Assembly: GCF_000472865.1 (NCBI RefSeq)
Contig: NZ_AXAP01000029.1
Span: forward strand, 39,970 to 103,969
DNA: 64,000 nucleotides
Reading direction: 5' to 3'
Origin: Bradyrhizobium elkanii WSM2783
GTDB taxonomy: Bacteria; Pseudomonadota; Alphaproteobacteria; Rhizobiales; Xanthobacteraceae
Below the pieces are notes generated by a model that made no database searches, was not told the DNA's origin, and worked only from the letters and a program-made list of their open reading frames with translations. Both the position numbers and the translations under genes were made by a program. Below, in pieces: positions 23,463 to 32,614 of this stretch (positions are counted from its first letter, which is position 1; every line of letters starts with the position of its first letter).

Positions 23463-25408
23463 TGACCGCAGCCGTCGCCGTCGTCGATGAATTTCACGAG
23501 GATAGCGCATATGGAGCTCGGCTTCGCGCGCAGGTCCGCGAGATCATCGCGCAGAGCTTCAGTCCGCCGCCGAAGCTGACCGTCTCCGAATGGGCGGACG
23601 AATACCGCGTGCTTTCGCCGGAAGCGTCTTCGGAGCCCGGTAAGTGGTCTACTGCGCGCGTCGAGCCGTCGCGCGGCATCATGGATGCCTTCGCCGATCC
23701 TGAGATCGAGATCATCACTTGTATGGTCGCGGCGCAGACGGTGAAGACCGAAGTCATCAACAACGTGGCTGGCTTCCACGTCCATCTCGATCCTTGCCCG
23801 ATGCTCATTCTGCAACCGACGTTGCAGATGGCCGAAGCGTACTCGAAGGATCGTCTCGCGCCGATGATCCGCGACACGCCGCCTCTCGCGGCGAAGCTTG
23901 GTAACCACGCGCGCGATTCCGAAGACACGATCCTCCACAAGAAATATGCGGGCGGTCATATCACGATGGCGGGCGCAAACTCGCCCGCGTCGCTCGCATC
24001 GCGTCCGATCCGCATCCTGCTCTGCGACGAAGTTGATCGCTATGAGGCGAGCGCCGGCAAAGAAGGTGATCCGGTTTCGCTCGCCATCGAGCGAACGACG
24101 ACGTTCTGGAATCGTAAGATCGCGCTCGTCTCGACGCCGACCATCAAGGGCGCGTCGCGCATCGAGTCCTCCTACGAGGAAAGCGATCAGCGTCGGTTCT
24201 TCGTGCCGTGCCCGAAGTGCGGCCATATGCAACATCTGCGGTGGGCGCAGGTCCGATGGCCGGAAGGTGATCCCCTCGCGGCGCGCTATCATTGTGAATA
24301 CAGCGATCCCGACACCGGCGAGCTTTGCGATCACGGATGGAGCGAGGCTGAACGGCTGAAGGCAATCGCTCGCGGCGTCTGGATCGCGACGCGCCCTGAA
24401 GTGAAGGGCCACGCTGGGTTCCACCTGAACCGGATCGCGTCGCCCTGGCGCGCTCTCGGCGAGATGGCGCGCGACTTCGTGTTGGTGAAGAAGCACCCGG
24501 AGCGTCTGAAGACCTGGGTGAACACGCGCCTCGCGGAGACGTGGGAAGAGCGAGGCGAGCGCGCCAACCCGGACTCGATCTATGCCCGTCGCGAAGAGTA
24601 TGACGCCTCGATCTTGCTGCCCAGCGGCGTCGGCTGCATCACTAGCTCGGTCGATATTCAGGATGATCGCGCGGAGATCGAGTGGGTCGGTTGGGGGGCC
24701 GACGACGAGTCGTGGTCGCTCGACTACAAGGTCCACTATGGCGCGCCCAACACGCCCGGCTTTTGGGAGGTGATCGATAGCGCCTTGCTGCGCACGTTCA
24801 AGCACCCGGCCGGAATCGAGATGCGCGTCGAAGCGGCCTGCATCGACTCGGGCGGCCACTTTACGCAGCACGTCTACAACTTCGTCCGGCCGCGCATCGC
24901 CCGGCGGGTCTACGCGATCAAAGGTATGGCCGGTCCCGGCCGCCCGATCTGGCCCGCGAAGGGTACCGTCAACAAGGCGAAGAACGTCACGATCTTCGTG
25001 CTCGGCGTCGATCAGGCCAAGGATATGCACTACAAGCGACTCGAGACCAAGGAGCCCGGCCCCGGCTACTGCCACTACCCGCTGCTCGAAAACTACGACA
25101 AGAAGTTCTTCGAGGGCCTGACCGCCGAAAAGGCCGTGCTGAAGACCGATAGGCGAGGCTTCGTGGTCAAGGAATGGCACAAAGTCCATCAGCGTAACGA
25201 ACCGCTCGATCTGCGCGTCTACAACATCGCGGCGCGGCTCTCGCTCGGCATCAACATGGAACGCCGCCTTATGGCGCTGCGGGCTGCGGCAGCGAACGCG
25301 CTCAATGCTGCCCCGCGTCCGTCCGTCTCGCGAGAAGAGCCGGTGGCTGCGACGCCCCAGGCGGTTCCTGGGCGGCGTCGCATTCGCAGCCGTGGCGTTG
25401 AAAGTTAA
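23462..25408 (+). CDS. Terminase large subunit (GpA family)
   Basis: 648 residues. The ATPase part shows a deviant Walker A (AAQTVKTE, residues 90-97) and Walker B ILLCDEVDRY, followed by ALVSTPTIKGASRI (motif III) and a zinc ribbon FVPCPKCGHMQHLRW. The nuclease part contains GCITSSVDIQDDRAEIEWVGW. This is the GpA (lambda-type) large terminase that translocates and cuts phage DNA. GpA proteins typically have degenerate Walker A, as here. Confidence 0.93.
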   Translation: MTAAVAVVDEFHEDSAYGARLRAQVREIIAQSFSPPPKLTVSEWADEYRVLSPEASSEPGKWSTARVEPSRGIMDAFADPEIEIITCMVAAQTVKTEVINNVAGFHVHLDPCPMLILQPTLQMAEAYSKDRLAPMIRDTPPLAAKLGNHARDSEDTILHKKYAGGHITMAGANSPASLASRPIRILLCDEVDRYEASAGKEGDPVSLAIERTTTFWNRKIALVSTPTIKGASRIESSYEESDQRRFFVPCPKCGHMQHLRWAQVRWPEGDPLAARYHCEYSDPDTGELCDHGWSEAERLKAIARGVWIATRPEVKGHAGFHLNRIASPWRALGEMARDFVLVKKHPERLKTWVNTRLAETWEERGERANPDSIYARREEYDASILLPSGVGCITSSVDIQDDRAEIEWVGWGADDESWSLDYKVHYGAPNTPGFWEVIDSALLRTFKHPAGIEMRVEAACIDSGGHFTQHVYNFVRPRIARRVYAIKGMAGPGRPIWPAKGTVNKAKNVTIFVLGVDQAKDMHYKRLETKEPGPGYCHYPLLENYDKKFFEGLTAEKAVLKTDRRGFVVKEWHKVHQRNEPLDLRVYNIAARLSLGINMERRLMALRAAAANALNAAPRPSVSREEPVAATPQAVPGRRRIRSRGVES

Positions 25409-25423
25409 CGATTGGGCGGGTAG

Positions 25424-25699
25424 ATGAAAAGCATGATGACCGGAGACGATGTTCGCGCTGCCCGCGTAACGCTGGGCAAGATGTGGAAGCCCGGCGGAGC
25501 CCCGCTGACGGCTCAAGAGCTTGTGCGCGCCCTTGGCTTGTCCGAAGTGCACGGCACCGACCACGTCTACAACATGGAAAAGGGCAAGTCGGCGGTGTCC
25601 GGCACCATTGAGATGTTGCTGCGCATCTATCTCGCCGGGGGTGTGCCGCCCGACGATGTTGTGATCTTCAAAGAGACTGATCGCAAGCGAGCGCGTTAA
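25424..25699 (+). CDS. Small HTH protein between terminase and gpW
   Basis: 91 residues. The part VRAARVTLGKMWKPGGAPLTAQELVRALGLS...VYNMEKGKSAVSGTIEMLLRIYLAGGVP resembles a Cro/XRE-like helix-turn-helix with an inserted loop. It lies in the late operon with its own ribosome site (GGGTAG). It may be a regulator of late expression or a moron. Confidence 0.5.
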   Translation: MKSMMTGDDVRAARVTLGKMWKPGGAPLTAQELVRALGLSEVHGTDHVYNMEKGKSAVSGTIEMLLRIYLAGGVPPDDVVIFKETDRKRAR

Positions 25700-25751
25700 G
25701 GGCGACCGGAACGATCTCTTTGGAGTGAACCATGTCCCGTAGTTTCGGGGC

Positions 25752-25958
25752 ATGGCAAAGAGCATCGAAGAGCAGCTTGAAAGCACCCTGACCTCGATCC
25801 AACAGGTCGAGCAGAACGGGCAGCGCTACACGATCAAGGATCGTGAGCTTTGGCGTGGCGATCTGCGCCAGCTTGACCAGCGTGCTCAGCGCCTCGAAAA
25901 ACAAGCGGCCCGCGCGAAGCGTGGTGGCATCCGTATCCAGCGGGTGATCCCGCTGTGA
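25752..25958 (+). CDS. gpW-like head-tail joining protein
   Basis: 68 residues (IEEQLESTLTSIQQVEQNGQRYTIKDRELWRGDLRQL...). Size, helical pattern and position directly before the portal gene match the gpW family, which plugs the portal and stabilises packaged DNA. It overlaps the portal start by 4 bp. Confidence 0.75.
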   Translation: MAKSIEEQLESTLTSIQQVEQNGQRYTIKDRELWRGDLRQLDQRAQRLEKQAARAKRGGIRIQRVIPL

Positions 25959-27568
25959 TCAAGCCTCTCGCCCCCACTCTGATGGACCGCTTCCTGGCGG
26001 GTGTCGCGCCGAACTTCGCGACGCGCCGCTACCACGCGCGCCTCTCTCTGAACTACATGGGCCAATACGCCGGTGCGCGCTCGAACCGTGCCGCGTTGAA
26101 GGCATGGAAAACGCATCCCGGCTCGGCGGATTCCGACACGCTCGGCGATCTTCCGGCGCTGCGCAGCCGTTCGCGCGATCTCGGCCGCAACAACCCCATC
26201 GCCGCCGGTGCTCGGCAGACCTCGAAGAGCAACGTCGTCGGCTCTGGTCTGCGCGTCCGCGCGAAGCTGAACCCGAAGCTCGTTGGCCTCTCGGAAGAAG
26301 CCGCCGAGTTGTGGGAGCGCAAGACCGAGACGCTGTTCGACTTGTGGGCGCAGTCGAAGCTCTGCGACATCACCCTGACGCAGAATTTCTATGAGCTTCA
26401 GGGGCTCGTCTTCAACGCCGTGTTTGAGTCTGGCGACACCTTCGTTCTGCGCCGAACCCCGAAGCGGCCTAACGCGATTGTGCCGCTCGCGCTGAACGTG
26501 ATCGAGGCCGACCGCGTTGCCACGCCCCAGGAATTGCAAGGCGAGTATCTGATCCGCGACGGCGTCAAGATCGACGAAGACGGCGCCCCGGTCAGCTACT
26601 ACGTGCTCAACGAGCACCCCGGCGAGCGCGTCACCTTAACCTACAACGGTTACACGGAAGTCCCGGCCTTCGGCAAGAAGTCCGGCGAGCAGATGGTGCT
26701 CCATATATTCGAGCGGCTGCGCCCTGGCCTGAACCGTGGCATCCCCCAGCTTGCGCCGGTCATCGAAATCCTGAAGCAACTCGACCGCTACAGCGAAGCC
26801 GAGTTGATGAAGGCCGTCGTATCGTCGTTTTTCACGGTCTTCCTAAAGACCTCGGGCGAAGATGGTCTGGCGGGTGCGGTGCCGCAGGGCGCGTATCCCG
26901 GCATCGGCGCAAATGATGTGACGATGGGGCCGGGGACCATCGTTGACATCGGCACCGACGAAGAGATTCAGACGGCGCAGCCCGCGAACACCGCGAATTT
27001 CGATCCGTTCTTCCAATCCGTAGTCCGCCAGATCGGTGTCGCGCTGTCGATCCCGTTCGAACTGCTCATGATGCACTTCACGGCGAGCTACAGCGCGTCG
27101 AGGGCATCACTGGAAATGGCAGCACAGTTCTTCCGCGACCGACGCACTTGGCTTGTCCGCAACTTCTGTGCGCCTGTTTACGAGTGGTTCCTGATCGATG
27201 CGATCAACGCTGGCCTGATCGAGGCTCCCGCCTTCTTCAACGATCCAGTGCGCCGCGCCGCATGGCTCGGCGCTCAGTGGATCGGACCCGCGCGGATCAT
27301 CCTCGACCCGCTGAAGGAATGGAAGGCCGAGACCGAAGCCGTGAACCTGGGTGCGCGCACCATCGAAGCCGTGATCATCGAGCGCGGCGGCGACGACTTC
27401 GAGCAGACCACCGCGCAGCGCATCCGTGAGCACTCGGCGCGCGCCGCCGGGAAGCTCGAACCCGAAATTCTCGCGCCGTCCGGCATGGGCTCACAGGTCA
27501 AGGAAGACGTGAGCAATCAGCCGGACGACGAGCCGACGCAGCCGAAGAAGCCCGAGAAGAAGCAATGA
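25955..27568 (+). CDS. Portal protein (lambda gpB family)
   Basis: 537 residues from GTG 25955. Lambda-type portal features: SRDLGRNNPIAAGARQTSKSNVVGSGLRVRA near the start, LNVIEADRVATPQ, MVLHIFERLRPGLNRGIPQLAPVI, and SIPFELLMMHFTASYSASRASLEMA. It forms the dodecameric DNA channel of the capsid. It overlaps the protease gene by 4 bp. Confidence 0.93.
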   Translation: MIKPLAPTLMDRFLAGVAPNFATRRYHARLSLNYMGQYAGARSNRAALKAWKTHPGSADSDTLGDLPALRSRSRDLGRNNPIAAGARQTSKSNVVGSGLRVRAKLNPKLVGLSEEAAELWERKTETLFDLWAQSKLCDITLTQNFYELQGLVFNAVFESGDTFVLRRTPKRPNAIVPLALNVIEADRVATPQELQGEYLIRDGVKIDEDGAPVSYYVLNEHPGERVTLTYNGYTEVPAFGKKSGEQMVLHIFERLRPGLNRGIPQLAPVIEILKQLDRYSEAELMKAVVSSFFTVFLKTSGEDGLAGAVPQGAYPGIGANDVTMGPGTIVDIGTDEEIQTAQPANTANFDPFFQSVVRQIGVALSIPFELLMMHFTASYSASRASLEMAAQFFRDRRTWLVRNFCAPVYEWFLIDAINAGLIEAPAFFNDPVRRAAWLGAQWIGPARIILDPLKEWKAETEAVNLGARTIEAVIIERGGDDFEQTTAQRIREHSARAAGKLEPEILAPSGMGSQVKEDVSNQPDDEPTQPKKPEKKQ

Positions 27569-28887
27569 CCATCAACGTCCGCAACCCGATGATCTTCGAC
27601 GCCGCGCTCACCGCCGATTGGGCGATGGACGAGAACGCGCTGCGGCAGATCATGGAGATCGCCGCGCGCGAGACGCAGATCACGCCGCAGATGCTCGAAG
27701 CCTATCGCGGTCAGGAACTTGAGCGTTCCGAGCGTGCGACTCGGCGCGGCAACGTCGCGGTGATCGACGTGGCTGGCCCCCTGTTCAAGCGCGCGAACCT
27801 CATGACTTCGTTCTGCGGCGCGACCGCATACGAGACCGTCCGCCGCGATCTTCAGGCCGCGATGGACAATGCGTCGATCACCGCGATCCTGCTCAACATC
27901 CATTCGCCCGGCGGCGAGGCCGCTGGCGTTGCCGAGCTTGCCAGCGCGGTCCACGAAGTACGCGGCCGTAAACGTATCGTCTCCTATGCAGGCGATCAGG
28001 CGGCCTCCGCTGCCTTCTGGCTGGGCACTGCATCGGACGAGTTTCTGATCGGCCCGACCGCTGCGCTCGGCTCCATGGGTGTCGTCGCTGGCTACCGCGA
28101 TACGTCCGCGCAGGACGCGGCGCGCGGCATCAAGACTATCGAGTTCGTGTCGTCGCAGTCTCCCTACAAGCGCGTCGATATCAACACGCAGGAAGGTCGC
28201 GACCGCGTCCAGGCGCGCGTCGATGCGATGGCCGCCGTGTTCGTCGAGACGGTCGCGGGCTATCGCGGCGTGTCAGTCGATCACGCGCTCGAACATTTCG
28301 GACGTGGCGATGTGCTGATCGGTGCAGCGGCGGTCGATGCCGGGATGGCGGATGGCATCGCGACGTTTGAACAGGTTCTCGCGAGCTTGTCTCGCGGCGA
28401 AAGTCCGAAGGCTGTCTTCGGTTTTAACCCGGCCGCGACCGGCCAAGATGGAGATGTCGAAATGACCGACGAAGAGAAGGCCGCATTCGAAGCGAAGATT
28501 CGCGCCGACGTGCAGGCCGAAATGGAAGCCAAGGCGAAAGCCGACGCCGATGCGAAGGCCAAGGCCGATGCGGAGGCTGCCGCTGCCGCCGCAAACGATC
28601 CGGTTGCGCTTGAGCGCAAGCGCGTCACCGAGATCATGGGCCTGACGTTGCCGGGTTACGAAGCCGCCGCCGCGAAGGCTATCGAAACGGGCTCTTCGGC
28701 GCATGAGTTCTCGGCCATGATCGTGGCTGCTGAAAAGGCCAAGCGCACCGAACGCGCTGCTGACATCAAGACGGACACCGAAGCCAATTCCGGCGTCGCT
28801 CCGTCGAGCGGTCAGGAAAAGGCGCAGGGCGACGAAGCCGCTGCAAACGCAATTCTCGGCGCGATGAAGCTCGTGTCCGGCAAGTAA
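27565..28887 (+). CDS. S49 (ClpP-fold) prohead protease with C-terminal scaffold
   Basis: 440 residues. The protease part has VAVIDVAGPLFKR, ILLNIHSPGGEAAGV, the serine region AGDQAASAAFWLGTA and GPTAALGSMGVV with typical S49 spacing. The C-terminal third is a charged Ala/Lys coiled coil (EEKAAFEAKIRADVQAEMEAK...), the built-in scaffold as in lambda gpC/Nu3. It processes the portal and scaffold during head assembly. Confidence 0.9.
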   Translation: MTINVRNPMIFDAALTADWAMDENALRQIMEIAARETQITPQMLEAYRGQELERSERATRRGNVAVIDVAGPLFKRANLMTSFCGATAYETVRRDLQAAMDNASITAILLNIHSPGGEAAGVAELASAVHEVRGRKRIVSYAGDQAASAAFWLGTASDEFLIGPTAALGSMGVVAGYRDTSAQDAARGIKTIEFVSSQSPYKRVDINTQEGRDRVQARVDAMAAVFVETVAGYRGVSVDHALEHFGRGDVLIGAAAVDAGMADGIATFEQVLASLSRGESPKAVFGFNPAATGQDGDVEMTDEEKAAFEAKIRADVQAEMEAKAKADADAKAKADAEAAAAAANDPVALERKRVTEIMGLTLPGYEAAAAKAIETGSSAHEFSAMIVAAEKAKRTERAADIKTDTEANSGVAPSSGQEKAQGDEAAANAILGAMKLVSGK

Positions 28888-28898
28888 GGAGCCGCAAC

Positions 28899-29261
28899 GT
28901 GGCAAAGTTTCAGAACGAAGGTTCGTTTCTGCCGAACCAGTGGGCGCTCGGCCATACGCGCGCCCGCAAGGTGACGATCAAGTCGGGCGCTGGCGTTCTC
29001 GCGGCTGCGACCGTGCTCGGCCTGGTTACGGCCGACGCCAAGTATTTGAAATCGCTCAAGGCCGCGACGGATGGATCGCAGGTGCCCGACGCGATTCTCG
29101 CCGAAGCGGTCGATGCGACCGACAAGGACGTGGAGGCCGTCGTCTACATCGCCGGTGAGTTCGATCAGGACAGGCTGATCCTCGGTGCCGGTCACACCCT
29201 CGGATCGGTGGATGCGGTCTTCCGCACCAAGTCGATCTGGCTCGTTAAGCCGATGGGCTAA
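28899..29261 (+). CDS. Head decoration protein (lambda gpD family)
   Basis: 120 residues. It starts with an N-terminal arm, then ARKVTIKSGAGVLAAATVLGLVT, AEAVDATDKDVEAVVYIAGEFDQDRL, the gpD-like β-tulip pattern. It sits between protease and capsid genes as in lambda-like heads. It stabilises the expanded capsid. Confidence 0.88.
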   Translation: MAKFQNEGSFLPNQWALGHTRARKVTIKSGAGVLAAATVLGLVTADAKYLKSLKAATDGSQVPDAILAEAVDATDKDVEAVVYIAGEFDQDRLILGAGHTLGSVDAVFRTKSIWLVKPMG

Positions 29262-29297
29262 CCGAGACAACCAGCAAAGCAAACGGGAAGCCCTACT

Positions 29298-30356
29298 ATG
29301 GACCTCTATTCCACCACGGCCCTCAACCGCGTTGTCGAGGAACTGCCGCTGAACCCGGCGTTCTTCCTCAACACCTTCTTCACCACGGTCGAGACCTCCG
29401 ACACCGAAGACGTCAAGTTCGACTCGGTGAAGGGTCGCCGGATGATTTCGCCGCTCGTCTCGCCCGTCATCGCGGGAAAGGTAATCCGCGAGGCCGGTTA
29501 CAAGACCTCGTCCCTGGCCCCGGCCTATGTCAAGGACAAGCGAGTCTTCAAGCCGCAGGCGCAGTTCAAGCGCCGCGCAGGCGAGAAGATCGGCGGCACC
29601 CTGACGCCGGAACAGCGCCTCGCTGCATCTGTCGGTTTCGCGATCTCCGAGCAGTTGGATATGTGGGTGCGCCGCCTGGAAGTCATGTCGGCCGAAGTGC
29701 TGCGCACCGGCAAACTTGTCCTGAAGGGTGACGACTATCCCGAGCAGGTCGTGGACTTCGAGCGCGAGGCCGCGCTGAGCATCGTCCTGACCGGATCGGA
29801 CAAGTGGTCGGATGCCGCCGTGAACCCGCTCGATGATATCGAAGAGTGGGGTCAGATGATCTTCGATGCCTCCGCGCTGACCTGCCGTGACGTGTTCATG
29901 GCGAGTGACGTGTGGAAGACCATCCGCGAGAAGATGTTCGGTCCCGACACCGATGCAGTCGCCAAGGCGATGCGCCTTCAGATCGACACCACGAAGGAAA
30001 CTCTTTCCTCCGCGCGCGCCGAGCTTGGCCCGATCCTGATCACCCCCGGCGTTCGGTTGGTTGCGGTGTTCGGCGACTATCGCTTGTGGGTCCATGCCGA
30101 CAAGTACGTCGATCCGCTCGATGGCGTCGAGAAGGAGATGCTCCCGGCCGGTGAGGTAGTGATGGCTTCGCGCGAGATCGAGGGCGTCCGCCACTTCGGC
30201 GCGATCATGGACCTGAAGGCAGGGCTTCAGCCGCGCGACTTCTTCGTGAAGTCGTGGGAAGAGGAAGACCCGAGCGTTCGGTACATCCTCGGCCAGTCGG
30301 CCCCGCTGATCGCGCCGTACCGCGTGAACGGCACCCTGGGCGCGAAGGTGAAGTGA
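29298..30356 (+). CDS. Major capsid protein (lambda gpE family)
   Basis: 352 residues. Diagnostic features: a short N-terminus with NTFFTTVETSDTEDVKFD, GYKTSSLAPAYVKDKRVF, a central GDDYPEQVVDFER and C-terminal MDLKAGLQPRDFFVKSWEEEDPS. The motif 'PSVRYILGQSAPLIAP' is typical of gpE capsids. Its stop overlaps the next start (TGATG). Confidence 0.92.
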   Translation: MDLYSTTALNRVVEELPLNPAFFLNTFFTTVETSDTEDVKFDSVKGRRMISPLVSPVIAGKVIREAGYKTSSLAPAYVKDKRVFKPQAQFKRRAGEKIGGTLTPEQRLAASVGFAISEQLDMWVRRLEVMSAEVLRTGKLVLKGDDYPEQVVDFEREAALSIVLTGSDKWSDAAVNPLDDIEEWGQMIFDASALTCRDVFMASDVWKTIREKMFGPDTDAVAKAMRLQIDTTKETLSSARAELGPILITPGVRLVAVFGDYRLWVHADKYVDPLDGVEKEMLPAGEVVMASREIEGVRHFGAIMDLKAGLQPRDFFVKSWEEEDPSVRYILGQSAPLIAPYRVNGTLGAKVK

Positions 30357-30799
30357 TGCCGATCTATCGCGGCCTCGTAACGATCAAGCGTAACCGGCGG
30401 TATCTGCCGCCCGGTACGCCGCTCGATCTGACCGAAGACGAAGCGAAGGCGCTCGGGCCTGCTCGTGTCGTTCTCGCGCCGGATCAGGTGTCCGCCGTCG
30501 CCGCGATTGCTCTCGAATCGACCAGCCATCTTGCTGGTCTCGAATCCGCCGGGAATGCTCCCGGCGACGCGCCGTCCGCTGTTGAAGCCCCTCCCGCCTC
30601 ACAACAGACGGACGGCGCGAGCAATCGCATCGCTGACATCGCCTCGGCTATCGACCTGCTCGACGAAAAGAAGGACTTCTTCAAGTCCGGCCATCGAGCG
30701 GGCAAGCCGAAGCAAAAGCCGATTGAAGACATCGTCGGGTTCGACATCTCCGATGCCGACATCGACGCTGCGTTGGCTCTGCGCGACTCGGGGCTGTAA
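30356..30799 (+). CDS. Hypothetical head protein (FI-like position)
   Basis: 147 residues (MPIYRGLVTIKRNRRYLPPGTPLDLTEDEAKALG...), with a disordered Ala/Pro middle and helical C-terminus. It occupies the position of lambda gpFI-like DNA-packaging accessory genes after the capsid gene. Assignment is by position. Confidence 0.5.
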   Translation: MPIYRGLVTIKRNRRYLPPGTPLDLTEDEAKALGPARVVLAPDQVSAVAAIALESTSHLAGLESAGNAPGDAPSAVEAPPASQQTDGASNRIADIASAIDLLDEKKDFFKSGHRAGKPKQKPIEDIVGFDISDADIDAALALRDSGL

Positions 30800-31170
30800 T
30801 GCCCGTCGAGACCGACAACGATCTTCTGATCTTTCTCAACCCCGACGAGTTCGGGGTTGAGGCGCGTTATGTGTGCCGCGATCCAGCCGTCGAGCCGAAG
30901 GACATCCCCGGCCAGTTCGACGACGAAGGTAGCAACTGGAATCCGAACCGCTGGAACGGGACGGAGTTTCAGATGCAGATGGGCGCGAGCGTCACGTCCA
31001 CCGGGCCGACGTTTCTGTGCCGCACGTCCGATCTCAATAAGGGCGGTCGTAAGGGCGAGAAGCTGACCATCAAGAACAAGAAGCTGGGTGTCGAGCAGGA
31101 ATATCGGATCGAGGACAAGCGGCCGGACGGCACCGGCATGACCTTGCTCTTGCTCATGGCGAACGACTGA
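30799..31170 (+). CDS. Head-tail connector protein (gpFII-like, putative)
   Basis: 123 residues. It includes DEFGVEARYVCRDP, LCRTSDLNKGGRKGEKLTIKNKKLGVEQEYRIEDKRPDGTGMTLLLL, a β-rich pattern like gpFII/gp17-type connectors. It is tightly packed, 1-bp overlap upstream and 1 bp gap downstream. Confidence 0.55.
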   Translation: MPVETDNDLLIFLNPDEFGVEARYVCRDPAVEPKDIPGQFDDEGSNWNPNRWNGTEFQMQMGASVTSTGPTFLCRTSDLNKGGRKGEKLTIKNKKLGVEQEYRIEDKRPDGTGMTLLLLMAND

Positions 31171-31171
31171 G

Positions 31172-31699
31172 ATGGCACACCCTCGCAAGCTAATCCGCGA
31201 AGCGTTCCGAGCCCGGCTCGCCGAGAATGTGGATGGCAGCTACCGCACGGCCGCGCAAGGCCGCGTGTATGCGAGCCGCATGGCTCCCGTGAACGAGGAA
31301 GAGTTGAAAGAGGACGGTGCCGCCATCCTCGTTTACGCGCGCATGGAGAAGTACAACCCCGAGAAGGACTATGGGGTCGAGGGCGACGCGACCTATATCG
31401 AGCGCGAGTTAACCATTGTCACGGAGGCGATGCTGCTCGGTGGCGAGACCGTTGACGACAAGCTCGACGACATCGCCGAACAGATGGAAGCCGCCGTAGA
31501 GGGCTTCGTGATTCCCGGCTTCGAGTCGGCGCGCATCCGCCTGACGGAATCGGACATCGACGTGATCACCGAGCAGGTCAAGCGCCCCATTGGCGCTATT
31601 GGCCTCGTTTGGCAGGTCATCTATCGCACCGCATGGCGTCCGCGCGCCACGGCTAATGACATCGACGCCGCCATGGCCGACTTCCTGGCGGGGAAGTGA
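31172..31699 (+). CDS. Tail terminator/completion-like protein
   Basis: 175 residues (HPRKLIREAFRARL..., YASRMAPVNEEELKEDGAAILVYARMEKY, ELTIVTEAMLLGG, IGAIGLVWQVIYRTAWRP). Size and strand pattern fit phage minor tail proteins that cap the tail (gpU/terminator-like). Position after the connector gene supports this. Confidence 0.55.
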   Translation: MAHPRKLIREAFRARLAENVDGSYRTAAQGRVYASRMAPVNEEELKEDGAAILVYARMEKYNPEKDYGVEGDATYIERELTIVTEAMLLGGETVDDKLDDIAEQMEAAVEGFVIPGFESARIRLTESDIDVITEQVKRPIGAIGLVWQVIYRTAWRPRATANDIDAAMADFLAGK

Positions 31700-31702
31700 G
31701 CC

Positions 31703-32560
31703 ATGGTGAAGTTCCTCCGCGATCCTGCGAGCACCGGCGGCGTGTCCGACCCGGAAGCGTCCGACATCGACCGGCGCGCGCAGGATGTCGTCAAGTTCGG
31801 CAAGATCAAGGAAGTTGACTACAAGCGCCAGCCTCCGTCTTATCGCGTCCTGATCGGCGACGAAAGCGACGAAGACAACCATATCATCACCGACTGGCTC
31901 CCGGCGGGCGGCATGCGCGCGAAGGGCGACCGCGAGACGCATTTCCTTGAGAAGGGCGAGAAGGTCGTTTTGCTTGCCGAAGGCGGCGAGCTTGCGACGG
32001 CGCAGGTCTATCCGGCAGGCACGTACACGCTCGAGAATGAAGACGAGAAGGAAACCACCGACAAGGCGGGTGTTTGGCGCAAAATCTTCTCGAAGCCGAA
32101 GAGCGGCGGCGAAGATGGAGAGGGCGACCAGGGCGACCAGGGCGGCGAAGGCGACGAAGGGGGCGAGGAAGGCGAGGAAGACGAAATCCTCGGCGAGATC
32201 AGTTATGACCGCAGTACGGGCGACTGGCTGATCAAGGGCATTGAAACCAAGGGCTCGATCACGCTCGAAGGCTCGGGCTGCAAGATCGTCATGAAGGACG
32301 GCACGATCACGCTGAAGGCGAAGAATCTGAAGGTCGAGATGGAAGAGAACGTCGAGGTTGAGGCGGGCGAGAACGTCAAGATCGAAGCGGGCTCGAACTT
32401 CACGACGAAGGTGGGAGAAGAGTCGATCCATGAAGCGACGGCCTTCGTGACCGTTGCCGCGACCTTCCTGGGCGTCGATAGCGCTGGCGAGAAGCCGACC
32501 GACCGCGTCGAAGTCGTCACCGACATCCCGGCCAAGCAGGTCTTCGCGAAGAAGGGCTAA
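31703..32560 (+). CDS. Baseplate spike protein (P2 gpV-like)
   Basis: 285 residues. The N-terminal part is OB-fold-like (KEVDYKRQPPSYRVLIGDES, TDWLPAGG, GEKVVLLAEGGE). A long acidic run of Gly/Glu/Asp occupies about residues 133-158, followed by a β-helix-like repeat region (GSITLEGSGCKIVMKDGTITL, NVEVEAGENVKIEAGS) that would form the membrane-piercing spike. No iron-binding HxH tip is evident. Order V-25-J-I matches P2-like baseplates. Confidence 0.85.
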   Translation: MVKFLRDPASTGGVSDPEASDIDRRAQDVVKFGKIKEVDYKRQPPSYRVLIGDESDEDNHIITDWLPAGGMRAKGDRETHFLEKGEKVVLLAEGGELATAQVYPAGTYTLENEDEKETTDKAGVWRKIFSKPKSGGEDGEGDQGDQGGEGDEGGEEGEEDEILGEISYDRSTGDWLIKGIETKGSITLEGSGCKIVMKDGTITLKAKNLKVEMEENVEVEAGENVKIEAGSNFTTKVGEESIHEATAFVTVAATFLGVDSAGEKPTDRVEVVTDIPAKQVFAKKG

Positions 32561-32565
32561 GAGGC

Positions 32566-32614
32566 GACCGGATCAGACTGTAAGCGGCCCGGCCGACGCG
32601 GCACGGTGCGCCTT
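32566..32614 (+). promoter_or_regulatory. Leader with GACCGGATCAGAC motif
   Basis: The 13-mer GACCGGATCAGAC at 32566-32578 is identical to that at 21244-21256, and the core recurs at 15036. All three lie in leaders of rightward transcription units. Candidate late promoter or activator site. Confidence 0.4.

Noticed and set aside
23441..25786. A 781-residue leftward open frame opposite the large terminase gene
   Set aside because: It is antisense to a clearly recognised terminase, rich in Arg/His/Asp as expected for the complement of high-GC coding DNA, and shows no domain.
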